From contig CASFQC010000001.1 of NCBI GenBank assembly GCA_949296415.1, positions 1 to 64,000 on the forward strand: a DNA stretch of 64,000 bases, given 5' to 3'. Every line of letters starts with the position of its first letter. Positions within the stretch are counted from its first letter, which is position 1. Under the pieces are notes generated by a model. That model had not been told where the DNA came from. It did not search any database and saw only the letters and a program-made list of their open reading frames with translations. This stretch comes from an uncultured Bacteroides sp. (GTDB taxonomy: Bacteria > Bacteroidota > Bacteroidia > Bacteroidales > Bacteroidaceae). This document shows positions 24,103 to 33,316 of the stretch, one piece after another. The position numbers were made by a program, and so were the translations under genes.

Positions 24103-24210
24103 ACTATACAAGATTTAAATTATACATTTACAATTACGTCCACACACGGTCTGCCGGATACGGTTCCGACGCACGGCTATCCTTTTCCTCCGCCGCGCTT
24201 GCCGCACGGG

Positions 24211-25524
24211 CTATTCCCAGTTGGTCACATAGGGCAGGGAAAGTCTGATGCGTTCCACGGCTCCCGTCTGCGGATTGACCAGCATGACAGCCCCTTGCAC
24301 GAAGTCCAGTGACGACTTCTTCGTCTCCAGCGCCGTAAAGGCGCCTTCCGCCCGGGCCTTTATCTGTATGACGCCTTTGGACGTGTACACTCCGTCTATA
24401 TCGTCGAACACGATGGGAGCCGAGAAGTCGGGCACCTGCAGTTCTATGGACTTCAGTCCGAAAGGAGTTCCGCCCCGGTTGTTCAATGTAAGGCGTATGT
24501 TGAGATTCACTATGCGGCGGTCGGTCACCGACACCGAATCTGCAGTAAGCATTATCTTGCCTTCAGGCACCACGGAGAATGCCGGACTGTCCTGGACGGA
24601 CGCGCCGCCAATGACCGCCTTATGCGCCAGCCGGTGTCCGTTGACAAAGAAGGTTATATCCAACGTATTCTCCTCCTCGGGCAGACAGTCTGTGGCATCA
24701 AAGCTTATGGCATAAGCCCCGTCGGCAGGCCGCACTCCAAGGACTGTGGCACAGTCGGACCTTACCTTGGGAGCCTCGTCTGTCTGCAACGGGCGCCCCG
24801 ACAGCAGCACACGGCAGGTATAGGTGCCGGCGGCGGTGAACTCTCCGGTCACGGTCATGGACTGATAGAGCTGTGCGTAGCGTTGTTTAAGCGCCTCCAC
24901 CTGCCCTATCCGCACGCCGTCGAAAAAGTAATGTTCCAACGCATTCAGTTCCGCCATGGCTTGGGCTATGTCTCCGGCCCGCGTGATGTGCTCCAGCTTA
25001 CGTTCCAGTTCTTCATATTGCGCCATCTTTTCCTTGTCCTGCTTCTCGAAACTGGCGATGAGCTTTGCCTGTTCCTCTTCCGTAAAAGGATATTTCACGG
25101 AATATTCATAATGCTCGGCACCAGTCTTCTTGTCGCGCAGGAGCTGCCAGTATATGTCCTCGGCCTTGGAGAGCGACACGCCGGTGATGAAAGGCACCTT
25201 GGCCGCAGTGAGCGTGGTCTCGCGCTGGAAATCGTCTGTCGAAGTGATGTGGCCGTCGGCATTCACTTCCTGTTCCCTGTTGCTCTGGGCCACGGTGATG
25301 TTGGTGGCCACCGCCCTCACTATACGTTCGCCTATCTCCGTCAGAGCCTTCTCCTGTGCCTGCGCCAGTGTGGGTGCCGTAACGGTTACCACCAGACATC
25401 CGTCCACGGCCGTATTCAACCAGGAGGGCACTCTGCGCGCGCTCTTCTCCACTACCTTGTTCTGCGCTGCCATGCCCGCCACCATGGCCAGCAGGCAGCA
25501 TATGCCTAAAAGTCGTTTTACCAT
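24211..25524 (-). CDS. Exported protein with N-terminal LPP20-like domain
   Basis: A 437-residue protein with signal peptide MVKRLLGICCLLAMVAGMAA. Residues about 25-150 resemble an LPP20-type domain (SWLNTAVDGCLVVTVTAPTL, then the helix AQEKALTEIGERIVRAVATNI). A charged helical segment follows (TEEEQAKLIASFEKQDKEKMAQYEELERKLEHI), probably a coiled coil, and then beta-rich domains to the end (TGEFTAAGTYTCRVLLSGR; LRLTLNNRGG-type strands). The gene begins 32 bp after the preceding one. The function is unknown; paired LPP20-like proteins suggest a periplasmic or outer-membrane assembly. Confidence 0.65.
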   Translation of the reverse strand: MVKRLLGICCLLAMVAGMAAQNKVVEKSARRVPSWLNTAVDGCLVVTVTAPTLAQAQEKALTEIGERIVRAVATNITVAQSNREQEVNADGHITSTDDFQRETTLTAAKVPFITGVSLSKAEDIYWQLLRDKKTGAEHYEYSVKYPFTEEEQAKLIASFEKQDKEKMAQYEELERKLEHITRAGDIAQAMAELNALEHYFFDGVRIGQVEALKQRYAQLYQSMTVTGEFTAAGTYTCRVLLSGRPLQTDEAPKVRSDCATVLGVRPADGAYAISFDATDCLPEEENTLDITFFVNGHRLAHKAVIGGASVQDSPAFSVVPEGKIMLTADSVSVTDRRIVNLNIRLTLNNRGGTPFGLKSIELQVPDFSAPIVFDDIDGVYTSKGVIQIKARAEGAFTALETKKSSLDFVQGAVMLVNPQTGAVERIRLSLPYVTNWE

Positions 25525-25556
25525 AACCGTATCCGTTTTTCAATGTATGCAGTCCG

Positions 25557-26234
25557 TTATTCTCCGGCAGGCACGCGCCTCCTCACCACTATGGTGTCGC
25601 GCGGTTGTGGCTGTGAAGCCTTCATCTCCGCCATCATGACGGCCGCCTGCTCGTAGCATGGCAGTGCCTCGGACACGGCCGAAAGGTAACTCATGGCCTC
25701 GGCATAGCGTCCGGTGTCATACAGGCTCTTGGCCTTGATGAGTATGGTGGCACAGTTGGCCGCATAATAGTCGTCTATCTTCTGGCGTGCCACACGCACG
25801 AAACGCGTATATCGCACGTCGCTCACCTTTATGCCGTCCACCATAGACTTCAGGGCTTTCTCGCGATTGCCGTCCGAATGTCCTTTCAGGGGCACGGTCA
25901 GGCTGTAGTACAGGCTTCCGTCCACACGATTCTTCACCAGCAGGGTCAGCTCGCCCCGTATCAGGGTGACCTGCTGCATCACCCCTTCGGCAGACAGCGG
26001 CTCGTCTGTTTCCAGCACAGGTTCTATGGCAAAGACATTGCTGTTGTTGGCCGATGCGGCCCCGTTGCGCGTCAGTATGCTCTTCAGTTTCACGTCAAGG
26101 GCGTCGGCCACACTTTGGGGCACACCGTCCTGCGCAAGCCTCAGTACGTTGAACTGTATGCCGTCGTTCTGGGCGAAGACAGGAAAGACACCTGCCCACA
26201 ACAGCCACAGGAGGAAGAAGATTCTCGGTTTCAT
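25557..26234 (-). CDS. Exported protein, first gene of the four-gene operon
   Basis: A 225-residue protein if started at ATG 26234 (MKPRIFFLLWLLWAGVFPVFAQ). The alternative ATG 26246 would leave almost no leader after the putative -7 element TAACTTTG on the minus strand (26258-26265). After the signal peptide comes a mixed alpha/beta segment (FNVLRLAQDGVPQSVADALDVKLKSILTRNG) reminiscent of periplasmic N-domains that open exported-system proteins. Two short TPR-like helices follow (YDTGRYAEAMSYLSAVSEAL), then a basic tail. The family is not recognised. Confidence 0.6.
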   Translation of the reverse strand: MKPRIFFLLWLLWAGVFPVFAQNDGIQFNVLRLAQDGVPQSVADALDVKLKSILTRNGAASANNSNVFAIEPVLETDEPLSAEGVMQQVTLIRGELTLLVKNRVDGSLYYSLTVPLKGHSDGNREKALKSMVDGIKVSDVRYTRFVRVARQKIDDYYAANCATILIKAKSLYDTGRYAEAMSYLSAVSEALPCYEQAAVMMAEMKASQPQPRDTIVVRRRVPAGE

Positions 26235-26246
26235 AGCATTATACAT

Positions 26247-27014
26247 TTTAACATTGCAAAGTTAAGCATATGCGCCACATTTCAGCCATATACATGGTTA
26301 AAATATACTTCCGGGCACGGATTTTGGTGAAAAAAGTAACCTCGGGACAGACAGTATCCATCTTTTTAAAATGGGAAAAGTGGCAGAAAAACAGGATTAT
26401 CGGCAGAATAGTGACGCTTTACATTTTTTAACGCGCGAGAATCGCATATTTCCGCCCGACAAGGAAGCCAGTGGAAAAGAACGCAGGAATTTTCCGCTTA
26501 TCAGTCTGACTGAAAACAAGATAAATCAGAATTTAACACTTCAAATCCCGGCAAACGGACAGAAAAAACAGCCGGAATCGTCCTCAAAAGGCGGGATAAA
26601 GTAAAGACGGCAACCCGACAATAGGACAAACGCCGACGGGCAACAGTTCAAACGCGCGGTGCGGACCCATTCACAGCAAGCCGGTAATATAAAAGCCGCA
26701 CACGCCGCAAGGGAAAAACAGACGGGAACAAAGAGAAAAACAGCCCACACTTTAACATAAATATACAGACAGGCAAAACGAAGCCCGGAATATTTGCATA
26801 TTTAAACACACGAAAAGCAAGCCGGACATTTTCCCGGAGGATTCTGAAAAAAGGGAGTGTAAGCAAAACAAGGGAAAAGGCGGCAAAACGTCAGAATGCA
26901 AAAAACAGGAAAAGAAAGGCAGGAAAATGCGACATAATGCGTATATTTGTTGCGCAACCCGTTGTCGGTCCGGGAAAAAGGGACCGCACGGCCAACCCAT
27001 AAACACCAACAGCC
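26247..27014. other. Divergent noncoding region containing copy A of a dispersed element
   Basis: This 768-bp AT-rich gap has no supportable gene; a 77-codon frame at 26371-26604 is not conserved in the second copy. Segment 26412-26905 aligns by eye with 36541-37022 in the same orientation. Shared blocks are TTTAACGC, TATTTCCG, GGAAAAGAACGCAGGA, AGAATTTAACACTTCA, TATTTAAACA and TGAAAAAA followed by GTAAGCA. One REP-like unit TGCGGACCCATTCACA lies inside it at 26660-26675. See the finding on paired elements. Confidence 0.6.
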
Positions 27015-28676
27015 ATGAACATGAACTGCCTATTCATCCCACTCGCCGCGTGCCTGCTTACCGCATGCGGCGCCGAGAAGCAAAACGCGTCATACGACGT
27101 TATCCCCAAACCCCAGGTTACGCTCCTCACGCAAGACTCCCCTTTCAGACTGCAGGAAAGTACCGTCATAGCCTATCCGGAAAACGACACCCTGCTGAAG
27201 CGCAACGCCGCCTTCCTGGCCGGATACATAAAGGAAAGCACCGGATATGCACCGGAAACCAAAGCCACCGCCGGAGACGACAAGCCGGCGAAGGCCATCA
27301 GACTGGGCATAGACCCCACCATAAAAAACCGCGAAGGATACCGCATGACAGTGACCGCCGACGGTGTGGATTTGTGCGGGCAGACACCGAACGGTGTGTT
27401 CTACGCCATACAGACCCTGCGCAAGTCCATACCCGCCACAGCCAAGGAAGCCGACATCATGTTGCCTGCCGGACAGGTGGAGGGAGAGCCGAGATTCGGC
27501 TACAGAGGCATGCATCTTGACGTGGCACGCCACTTCTTCGACATGGACTTCGTGAAAGAATATATTGACCTGATGGCTCTGCACAACATGAACACCCTGC
27601 ACTGGCACCTGAGCGATGACCAGGGATGGAGGATAGAGATAAAGAAATATCCCAGACTCACGGAAAAAGGTTCAGTAAGGCAACGCACCGTCATAGGACG
27701 CAACACCGGACAGTATGACGAGACACCGCACGGAGGATTCTTCACCCAGGATGAGGCGCGAGAAATAGTGCGCTACGCCCAGGAACGCTACATCAACGTG
27801 ATTCCCGAGATAGACATGCCCGGACACATGCTGGCGGCGCTGGCCGCCTATCCCGAACTGGGCTGTACCGGAGGCCCCTATGAGGTATGTCCGCTCTGGG
27901 GCGTGTTCGAGGACGTGCTCTGCATAGGCAACGACAAGACCATGGAGTTCCTGGAGGACGTGCTCGAAGAGATAACCGCCATATTCCCCTCCAGATACAT
28001 CCATATAGGAGGCGACGAGGTGCCGCGCACACGATGGGAGAAATGCCCCAAATGCCAGGCACGCATCAGACAGGAAGGACTGACGGACGGGAACGGCCAT
28101 TCCGCCGAAGACCGTCTGCAAAGCTACTGCATGGCACGCATGGAGAAGTTCCTCAACAGCAAGGGGAGACAGGCCATAGGCTGGGACGAAATCCTGGAAG
28201 GGGACGTAGCCCCGAACGCCACCGTCATGTCGTGGAGAGGCTCGGCCGGAGGCATAAAGGCGGCGCAGATGGGACACGACGTCATCATGGTGCCCAACAA
28301 CTATTGCTACTTCGACTACTCGCAGAGCCGGGATCCGAAGAGCGAGCCATTCGAAGGTATAGGCAACTACGTACCGGTAGAGAAAGTGTACAGTCTCGAA
28401 CCTACGGCCGGACTGGACGAACAACAGCAAAAGCACATCATCGGCGTACAGGCCAATCTGTGGACCGAATACATATCCCAACCCTGGCAGGCCGAATACA
28501 TGGTACTGCCACGCATGGCCGCCCTGAGCGAAGTGCAGTGGCTGCAGCCCGAAGAGAAAGACTACGAAGACTTCCTCCACCGTCTGGAAGGCCTGGCCAG
28601 ACTGTACGACCGCGACGGACTGACCTATGCCAAACACGTGTTCGCCGCACAGACCGATTCCGTACAGGCCAGATAG
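27015..28676 (+). CDS. GH20 beta-N-acetylhexosaminidase lipoprotein
   Basis: Removes terminal beta-GlcNAc or beta-GalNAc from glycans by substrate-assisted catalysis. The 553-residue protein has a lipoprotein signal (Cys18, LLTAC). It has a GH20b N-domain (about 30-150), then the TIM barrel beginning RFGYRGMHLDVARHF and HWHLSDDQGWRIEI. The catalytic pair Asp334-Glu335 sits in HIGGDEVPRTRW. WDEI and the aromatic region SWRG/NYCYFDY also fit the family. It is 125 bp upstream of GH16 on the same strand, suggesting joint expression on mucin-type or host glycans. Confidence 0.95.
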   Translation: MNMNCLFIPLAACLLTACGAEKQNASYDVIPKPQVTLLTQDSPFRLQESTVIAYPENDTLLKRNAAFLAGYIKESTGYAPETKATAGDDKPAKAIRLGIDPTIKNREGYRMTVTADGVDLCGQTPNGVFYAIQTLRKSIPATAKEADIMLPAGQVEGEPRFGYRGMHLDVARHFFDMDFVKEYIDLMALHNMNTLHWHLSDDQGWRIEIKKYPRLTEKGSVRQRTVIGRNTGQYDETPHGGFFTQDEAREIVRYAQERYINVIPEIDMPGHMLAALAAYPELGCTGGPYEVCPLWGVFEDVLCIGNDKTMEFLEDVLEEITAIFPSRYIHIGGDEVPRTRWEKCPKCQARIRQEGLTDGNGHSAEDRLQSYCMARMEKFLNSKGRQAIGWDEILEGDVAPNATVMSWRGSAGGIKAAQMGHDVIMVPNNYCYFDYSQSRDPKSEPFEGIGNYVPVEKVYSLEPTAGLDEQQQKHIIGVQANLWTEYISQPWQAEYMVLPRMAALSEVQWLQPEEKDYEDFLHRLEGLARLYDRDGLTYAKHVFAAQTDSVQAR

Positions 28677-28801
28677 CGTGCGGCCGCCAGACTATGGGAC
28701 AAGAAAAGGTGTGGTCCGGATGACAACACCACAAGACCCGCCGCTTCTTGTCAACGGAAGACATGGAGACCACCGTCACAAACAAGTAAAAAAGAGAATG
28801 A

Positions 28802-29587
28802 ATGAAAAGAATGAGAATGCTTGCCGTGCTCTGCGGGTGCAGTCTGATGATGACCGCACAGGCGCAACAGGCCATGTATGAACTGGTATGGGAAGACCAC
28901 TTCAGCGGAAAGAGCTTTGACACGCAAAGCTGGAGCAAGATTCTGAGAGGGCTATCGGACTGGAACCGGCATATGTCTGACGCCGATTTCCTTTACGAAG
29001 TGAAGGACGGCAACCTGGTACTGCACGGAACGGTGAACAACGGCAAGGTGCCGCAGGACACGGCCCGCTTCATCACAGGCGGACTCTTTACCAAAGGAAA
29101 AGTGAACATAGGATACGGCAAAGTGGAAGTCTGTGCCAAGCTGGGACGTGCACAGGGCGCATGGCCGGCCATCTGGATGCTGCCCGAAACAGGCAAATGG
29201 CCTGAAGGTGGCGAGATTGACATCATGGAACATCTCAACCACGACAGTATCGCCCACCAGACCGTGCATTCGTTTTATACCCGTGTGCTAAAAGAGGAGG
29301 ACAACCCTCCGCATAAAGGCATCGGGAAAATAGACCGCGACTGCTACAATACGTATGCTGTGGAAATCCTTCCGGACAGTCTGGTGTTCTCCATCAACGG
29401 ACAAAGGACATTCTCTTATCCGCGCATCAAGACGGACAAGAAAGGACAATATCCCTTCGGGAAGCCCTTTTACCTGCTGGTAGACATGCAGATAGAAGGC
29501 TCATGGGTAGGAAAGGCCAAGCCCGAAGAACTTCCGGTAGAAATGATGGTAGACTGGGTAAAAATCTACAAGCTCAAGCAAGAATAA
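28802..29587 (+). CDS. Secreted GH16-family endo-glycosidase
   Basis: A 261-residue beta-sandwich enzyme with an N-terminal signal (MKRMRMLAVLCGCSLMMTAQAQ). The GH16 catalytic motif ExDxxE is intact: Glu138 (nucleophile), Asp140 and Glu143 (acid/base) in GEIDIMEHLNH, preceded by WPAIWMLPETGKWPEGG. GH16 covers laminarinases, agarases and the mucin O-glycanases found in gut Bacteroidetes. The GH20 neighbour, and GH29, GH2 and GH92 elsewhere in the window, favour an O-glycanase-type role, but the sequence alone does not decide. The start at 28802 is the first of three nearby ATGs. Confidence 0.9.
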   Translation: MKRMRMLAVLCGCSLMMTAQAQQAMYELVWEDHFSGKSFDTQSWSKILRGLSDWNRHMSDADFLYEVKDGNLVLHGTVNNGKVPQDTARFITGGLFTKGKVNIGYGKVEVCAKLGRAQGAWPAIWMLPETGKWPEGGEIDIMEHLNHDSIAHQTVHSFYTRVLKEEDNPPHKGIGKIDRDCYNTYAVEILPDSLVFSINGQRTFSYPRIKTDKKGQYPFGKPFYLLVDMQIEGSWVGKAKPEELPVEMMVDWVKIYKLKQE

Positions 29588-29592
29588 CAAGA

Positions 29593-29630
29593 GAGAATGT
29601 GCCGGCAGGGAAACGGCACGTTCTCCCCTT
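29593..29630. terminator. Bidirectional terminator between GH16 and hutH
   Basis: GAGAATGTGCCG (29593-29604) pairs with CGGCACGTTCTC (29614-29625) with one mismatch, followed by CCCCTTTT on the plus strand. It lies between the converging GH16 and hut transcripts. Confidence 0.75.
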
Positions 29631-29647
29631 TTCCGCAAGACATCCGC

Positions 29648-31144
29648 TCAGAAGTCGAACCGGGTACGGTTGAGGAAAGCTACCGTCTTGTGTATCTCCT
29701 TATACATTACGATGTCCTCCTTCACAAAGGGCACCTCCTTGCGGTACTCGGCCAGGAAACGCTCCAGCAGAGGCGAGGTCTTGAGCGGACGACGGAACTC
29801 CACGCCTTGGGCAGCATTCATCAGTTCTATGGCCAGTATGTGATCCAGGTTGTCCATGATGCGGAACAGCTTGGTGGCGGCATTGGCTCCCATACTTACA
29901 TGGTCCTCCTGTCCGTTGCTTGACACTATGGAGTCGCACGATGCCGGAAAACAGTACATCTTGTTCTGGCTTACCATGGAGGCCGCCGCATACTGCGGAA
30001 TCATGAAGCCTGAATTCAGCCCCGGATTGGCCACCAGAAACTCGGGCAATCCTCGCAGCCCCATGATGAGCTGGGCCACACGCCGTTCGGATATGTTTCC
30101 CAGCTCGGCCATGGCAATGGCCAGATAGTCATAGACCAAAGCCAGCGGTTCGCCGTGGAAATTGCCTCCAGAAATAATGAGGTCCTCGTCGGGGAAGATG
30201 GTGGGATTGTCGGTCACCGAATTGATTTCGGTCAGCAGCACAGACGATACATGGCGCAAAGCGTCCTTCGCCGCCCCGTGCACCTGCGGAATGCAACGGA
30301 AAGAGTACGGATCCTGCACGTGCTTCTTGGGCCGGGCAATCATCGCGCTGCCCTCCAGCAGGCGTCGGAAGTTGGCTCCCGTCTCTATCTGCCCCTTGTG
30401 CGGACGTATCTGCTGTAGGCAGTCCATGAAAGGGTCAATACGCCCGTCGAAAGCCTCGAGCGAAAGGGCGGCTATGAGGTCGGCACGCCTTGAGAGACGT
30501 TGTGCCTTGAGTATGGCAAACACCCCATTGGCACTCATGAACTGCGTGCCGTTGAGCAAGGCCAGTCCTTCCTTGCTCTTCAACCGGACAGGTTCCCATC
30601 CGAACTGGTCAAGCACGCTGATGGCCTCACATTTTTTCCCTTTGTAGCACACGTCGCCCACCCCGATAAGCGGCAGGAAGAGGTTGGCAAGCGGAGCCAG
30701 GTCGCCAGACGCGCCCAAGGAGCCCCTGTCATAGACTATAGGCAGGACATCGTTGTTGAAGAAGTCTATGATGCGCTGCACCGTGATGAGCTGCACACCG
30801 CTGTGTCCCAGCGACAGGGCATGCGCCTTGAGCAACATCATCAGCTTGATGATGACCGGCGGAATCTCCTCGCCCACGCTGCAGGCATGGCTTTTGATGA
30901 GGTTCTCCTGCAAAGTGCCCAGTTCGTCTGATGAGATGTTCTTGTTGCACAACGAGCCAAATCCGGTGGTAATGCCATACAAAGGCTCTTCCGACCCGGC
31001 TATTTTCCGGTCCAGATAGTCGCGGCACCGCTGTATGCGTTCCTTGGCCTCCGGCGCCAGCTCCAGCTTGAGGTTCTCTGTGATGATACGTTCGATAAGT
31101 TCGAAATTCAGGTCGCCAGACCCGATGTAATATACATTATTCAT
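29648..31144 (-). CDS. hutH: Histidine ammonia-lyase
   Basis: First enzyme of histidine degradation: L-histidine to trans-urocanate plus ammonia, cytosolic. The 498-residue length is normal. The Ala145-Ser146-Gly147 triad in GSLGASGDLAPLAN forms the MIO electrophile. The family Tyr-containing segment YGITTGFGSL (about 56-65) and the C-terminal QEDHVSMG are present. It is the last gene of the leftward hut operon, and its start overlaps the fchA stop by 4 bp (ATGA type), which implies translational coupling. Confidence 0.98.
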   Translation of the reverse strand: MNNVYYIGSGDLNFELIERIITENLKLELAPEAKERIQRCRDYLDRKIAGSEEPLYGITTGFGSLCNKNISSDELGTLQENLIKSHACSVGEEIPPVIIKLMMLLKAHALSLGHSGVQLITVQRIIDFFNNDVLPIVYDRGSLGASGDLAPLANLFLPLIGVGDVCYKGKKCEAISVLDQFGWEPVRLKSKEGLALLNGTQFMSANGVFAILKAQRLSRRADLIAALSLEAFDGRIDPFMDCLQQIRPHKGQIETGANFRRLLEGSAMIARPKKHVQDPYSFRCIPQVHGAAKDALRHVSSVLLTEINSVTDNPTIFPDEDLIISGGNFHGEPLALVYDYLAIAMAELGNISERRVAQLIMGLRGLPEFLVANPGLNSGFMIPQYAAASMVSQNKMYCFPASCDSIVSSNGQEDHVSMGANAATKLFRIMDNLDHILAIELMNAAQGVEFRRPLKTSPLLERFLAEYRKEVPFVKEDIVMYKEIHKTVAFLNRTRFDF

Positions 31145-31770
31145 ATGCGCAATCCTTCATTTATCTGCTCCAACACATTCTGTTCATAATCGCGGGCCTG
31201 TCTTTCCAACGCATCGGCCTCGTCCTGCATCTTACGGATGAAATCCCCGTCTTCCAGTGAAACAAGATTGATGCGCACGTTCAGCAAAGCGGCCAGCACG
31301 GCATTTCGTGCCGACATCATGGCCACACAAGCATCGGTCACAGCATTCCGGTTGCCTTTCAACGCCACTTCGGCTATGCGGGGCATCAACGCACAGGCTC
31401 TACGGGCCACCTCCATAGGCACCATAGCGGCATGGATGGTGGCTTTTTGTATGGCGGCAGAGCGTGCTGCCTTCTCGTTATCGGTATCTTTAGGCATCTT
31501 GAAACAGTCAAACACGCAATCGTAAGCCTCGGCATCGCGATCTACATCAGCGACAAAATCGGCCATTACTGCAACGGCATCGCGGGCTATAGCCTGCATC
31601 TCGTCCTGCACTCCGGCATATTTCTTCTTGCCTATAGTAAGATTGGCCACCATGGCGGCCAGAGCCGAAGCCAGGGCACCGTTCAGTGCGGCAACGCTCC
31701 CTCCCCCAGGAACGGGATCGCTGCCTGCCAGCTTGTTCAAGAAATCATTTACGGTCAAATCGGTAAGCAT
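31141..31770 (-). CDS. fchA: Formimidoyl-tetrahydrofolate cyclodeaminase
   Basis: Converts 5-formimino-THF, made by the glutamate formimidoyltransferase, into 5,10-methenyl-THF plus ammonia. The 209-residue all-helical protein matches the FTCD_C family: GSDPVPGGGSVAALNGALASALAAMVANLT at the start, a conserved acidic helix (DADRDAEAYD-like, seen as DVDRDAEAYDCVFDCFKMP) and the closing NVRINLVSLED. It is a separate gene here; in vertebrates it is fused to the transferase. It lies between hutI and hutH in the hut operon. Confidence 0.95.
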   Translation of the reverse strand: MLTDLTVNDFLNKLAGSDPVPGGGSVAALNGALASALAAMVANLTIGKKKYAGVQDEMQAIARDAVAVMADFVADVDRDAEAYDCVFDCFKMPKDTDNEKAARSAAIQKATIHAAMVPMEVARRACALMPRIAEVALKGNRNAVTDACVAMMSARNAVLAALLNVRINLVSLEDGDFIRKMQDEADALERQARDYEQNVLEQINEGLRI

Positions 31771-31889
31771 AATCTTCAGTTTTATGATTTAAGAATAAGT
31801 ATCAAGAGATAAGAGAGTATGGACATCCCCTCTTTCGTGTCTCTGTGCACAGCCCCATCACCCCGACAGGCGGAGAAATCCGTCCGCCG

Positions 31890-33140
31890 TCAGTTAGAAT
31901 AAATAGCGCCGCCCTTGATAGTAGCACAGACACAGTTCATACCTATGTAGTAAGGCAGGAAGCGGTAGTTGTCGTTCATCAGCAACACCATGTCGCCCTG
32001 CTTGCCCACTTCTATGCTGCCTATGCGGTCGGCCCGCCGCAGGGCGGCGGCGCCATTCAGCGTCAGAGCCGTAATGGCCTCTTCCACTGACAGGTGCATA
32101 TAGATGCATGCCAAAGCGAAAGTAAGAGGTATGGAGCCTGATAAGCAACTGCCGGGATTCAGATCGGTAGCCAACGCCACAGCACACCCGGCGTCTATCA
32201 TCTCCCGCCCACGGGCATAAGGCTCGCGCAAGGCAAAGGCGGTAAGCGGCAACAGTGTGGCCACCACTCCGGCATCGGCCATGGCACGTATATCCTTGTC
32301 CGAAGCGTGAAGCAGATGGTCTGCGGAGACGGCTCCCAGTTCGGCCGCCAGTCCCGCCCCACCAAGTGGCACTATCTCGTCGGCATGGAGCTTGAGCGCG
32401 AATCCCATGTCGCGTGCGGCAGACAACAGGCGGCGCGACTGCTCCACAGAGAACACGTCTTTCTCACAGAACACATCACAGAACTCGGCAAGTCCCTGCT
32501 CACGGACCACAGGCATGACTTCGCGGATGAGGAAGTCCACGTACTGGTCTGTGCGCCCACGATACTCTTCGGGCACTGCATGGGCACCAAGAAACGTAGG
32601 CACTATGTCCACTCGGATGCGTTCGTCCTTAGCTAGAGAGCGCATCACACGGAGCTGCAACATCTCGGTCTCCCTGTTCAGTCCGTAACCGCTCTTACCT
32701 TCCACGGTAGTGATTCCCATCCGCGACATGCGCTTCAGAAGATCTTCACCATGCGAGCGCAACAGGATGAAGTTGGAATTGCGCGTAGCCTTCACTGTGC
32801 TGGCAATACCTCCCCCACGCTGCATTATGCTCATGTAGCTTTCGCCGTCAAGCCGCCATCCGAACTCTTCGGCCCGTTCTCCGTCGAAGATGAAATGCGT
32901 GTGGGAATCGACGAAACCCGGCAACAGACAACGTCCACGGGCATTGTAATGCCAATAGCGGTGATAGAAGCCATCGCGCTCCTCGCCCCGGTTGGGGCCC
33001 ACATAGGTGATGACACCACGGGTCACCTCCACTGTGGCATTGTCCATCACCAGCAATTCGCCCATTTCCCTGCCCCGACGGGCCTCAAAGCCTGTGGGAG
33101 TGACCAGACGGGCATTGAATACTACAAGATTTTCATTCAT
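31890..33140 (-). CDS. hutI: Imidazolonepropionase
   Basis: Hydrolyses 4-imidazolone-5-propanoate to N-formimino-L-glutamate; a Zn- or Fe-dependent amidohydrolase. The 416-residue length is normal. Metal and substrate motifs are present: DSHTHFIFDGERAEEF, GKSGYGL, FLGAHAVPEEY, LKLHADEI, SADHLLHAS and ATDLNPGS with the final metal Asp. It is the third gene of the hut operon, between ftcD (176 bp upstream) and fchA (119 bp downstream). Confidence 0.97.
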   Translation of the reverse strand: MNENLVVFNARLVTPTGFEARRGREMGELLVMDNATVEVTRGVITYVGPNRGEERDGFYHRYWHYNARGRCLLPGFVDSHTHFIFDGERAEEFGWRLDGESYMSIMQRGGGIASTVKATRNSNFILLRSHGEDLLKRMSRMGITTVEGKSGYGLNRETEMLQLRVMRSLAKDERIRVDIVPTFLGAHAVPEEYRGRTDQYVDFLIREVMPVVREQGLAEFCDVFCEKDVFSVEQSRRLLSAARDMGFALKLHADEIVPLGGAGLAAELGAVSADHLLHASDKDIRAMADAGVVATLLPLTAFALREPYARGREMIDAGCAVALATDLNPGSCLSGSIPLTFALACIYMHLSVEEAITALTLNGAAALRRADRIGSIEVGKQGDMVLLMNDNYRFLPYYIGMNCVCATIKGGAIYSN

Positions 33141-33316
33141 GATACATAAAAGAAAGGTTCAGGACCTGTCTGTTTTCGTCTCTTCGAGACTCCCATTCAG
33201 TACGGCCGGAATCAGACAGGCTCCAAGAATGAAGAATAAAAAAGAAATCCGGATAAAGGACAGGAGCCGGGGAATTCCGCTTTCCGGAAGAGTCCTCGGA
33301 GCCTGAGCCTCATCCT

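Noticed and set aside
26371..26604. 77-codon open frame in the first dispersed element
   Set aside because: The frame is not kept in the second copy of the element, so it is unlikely to be a gene.
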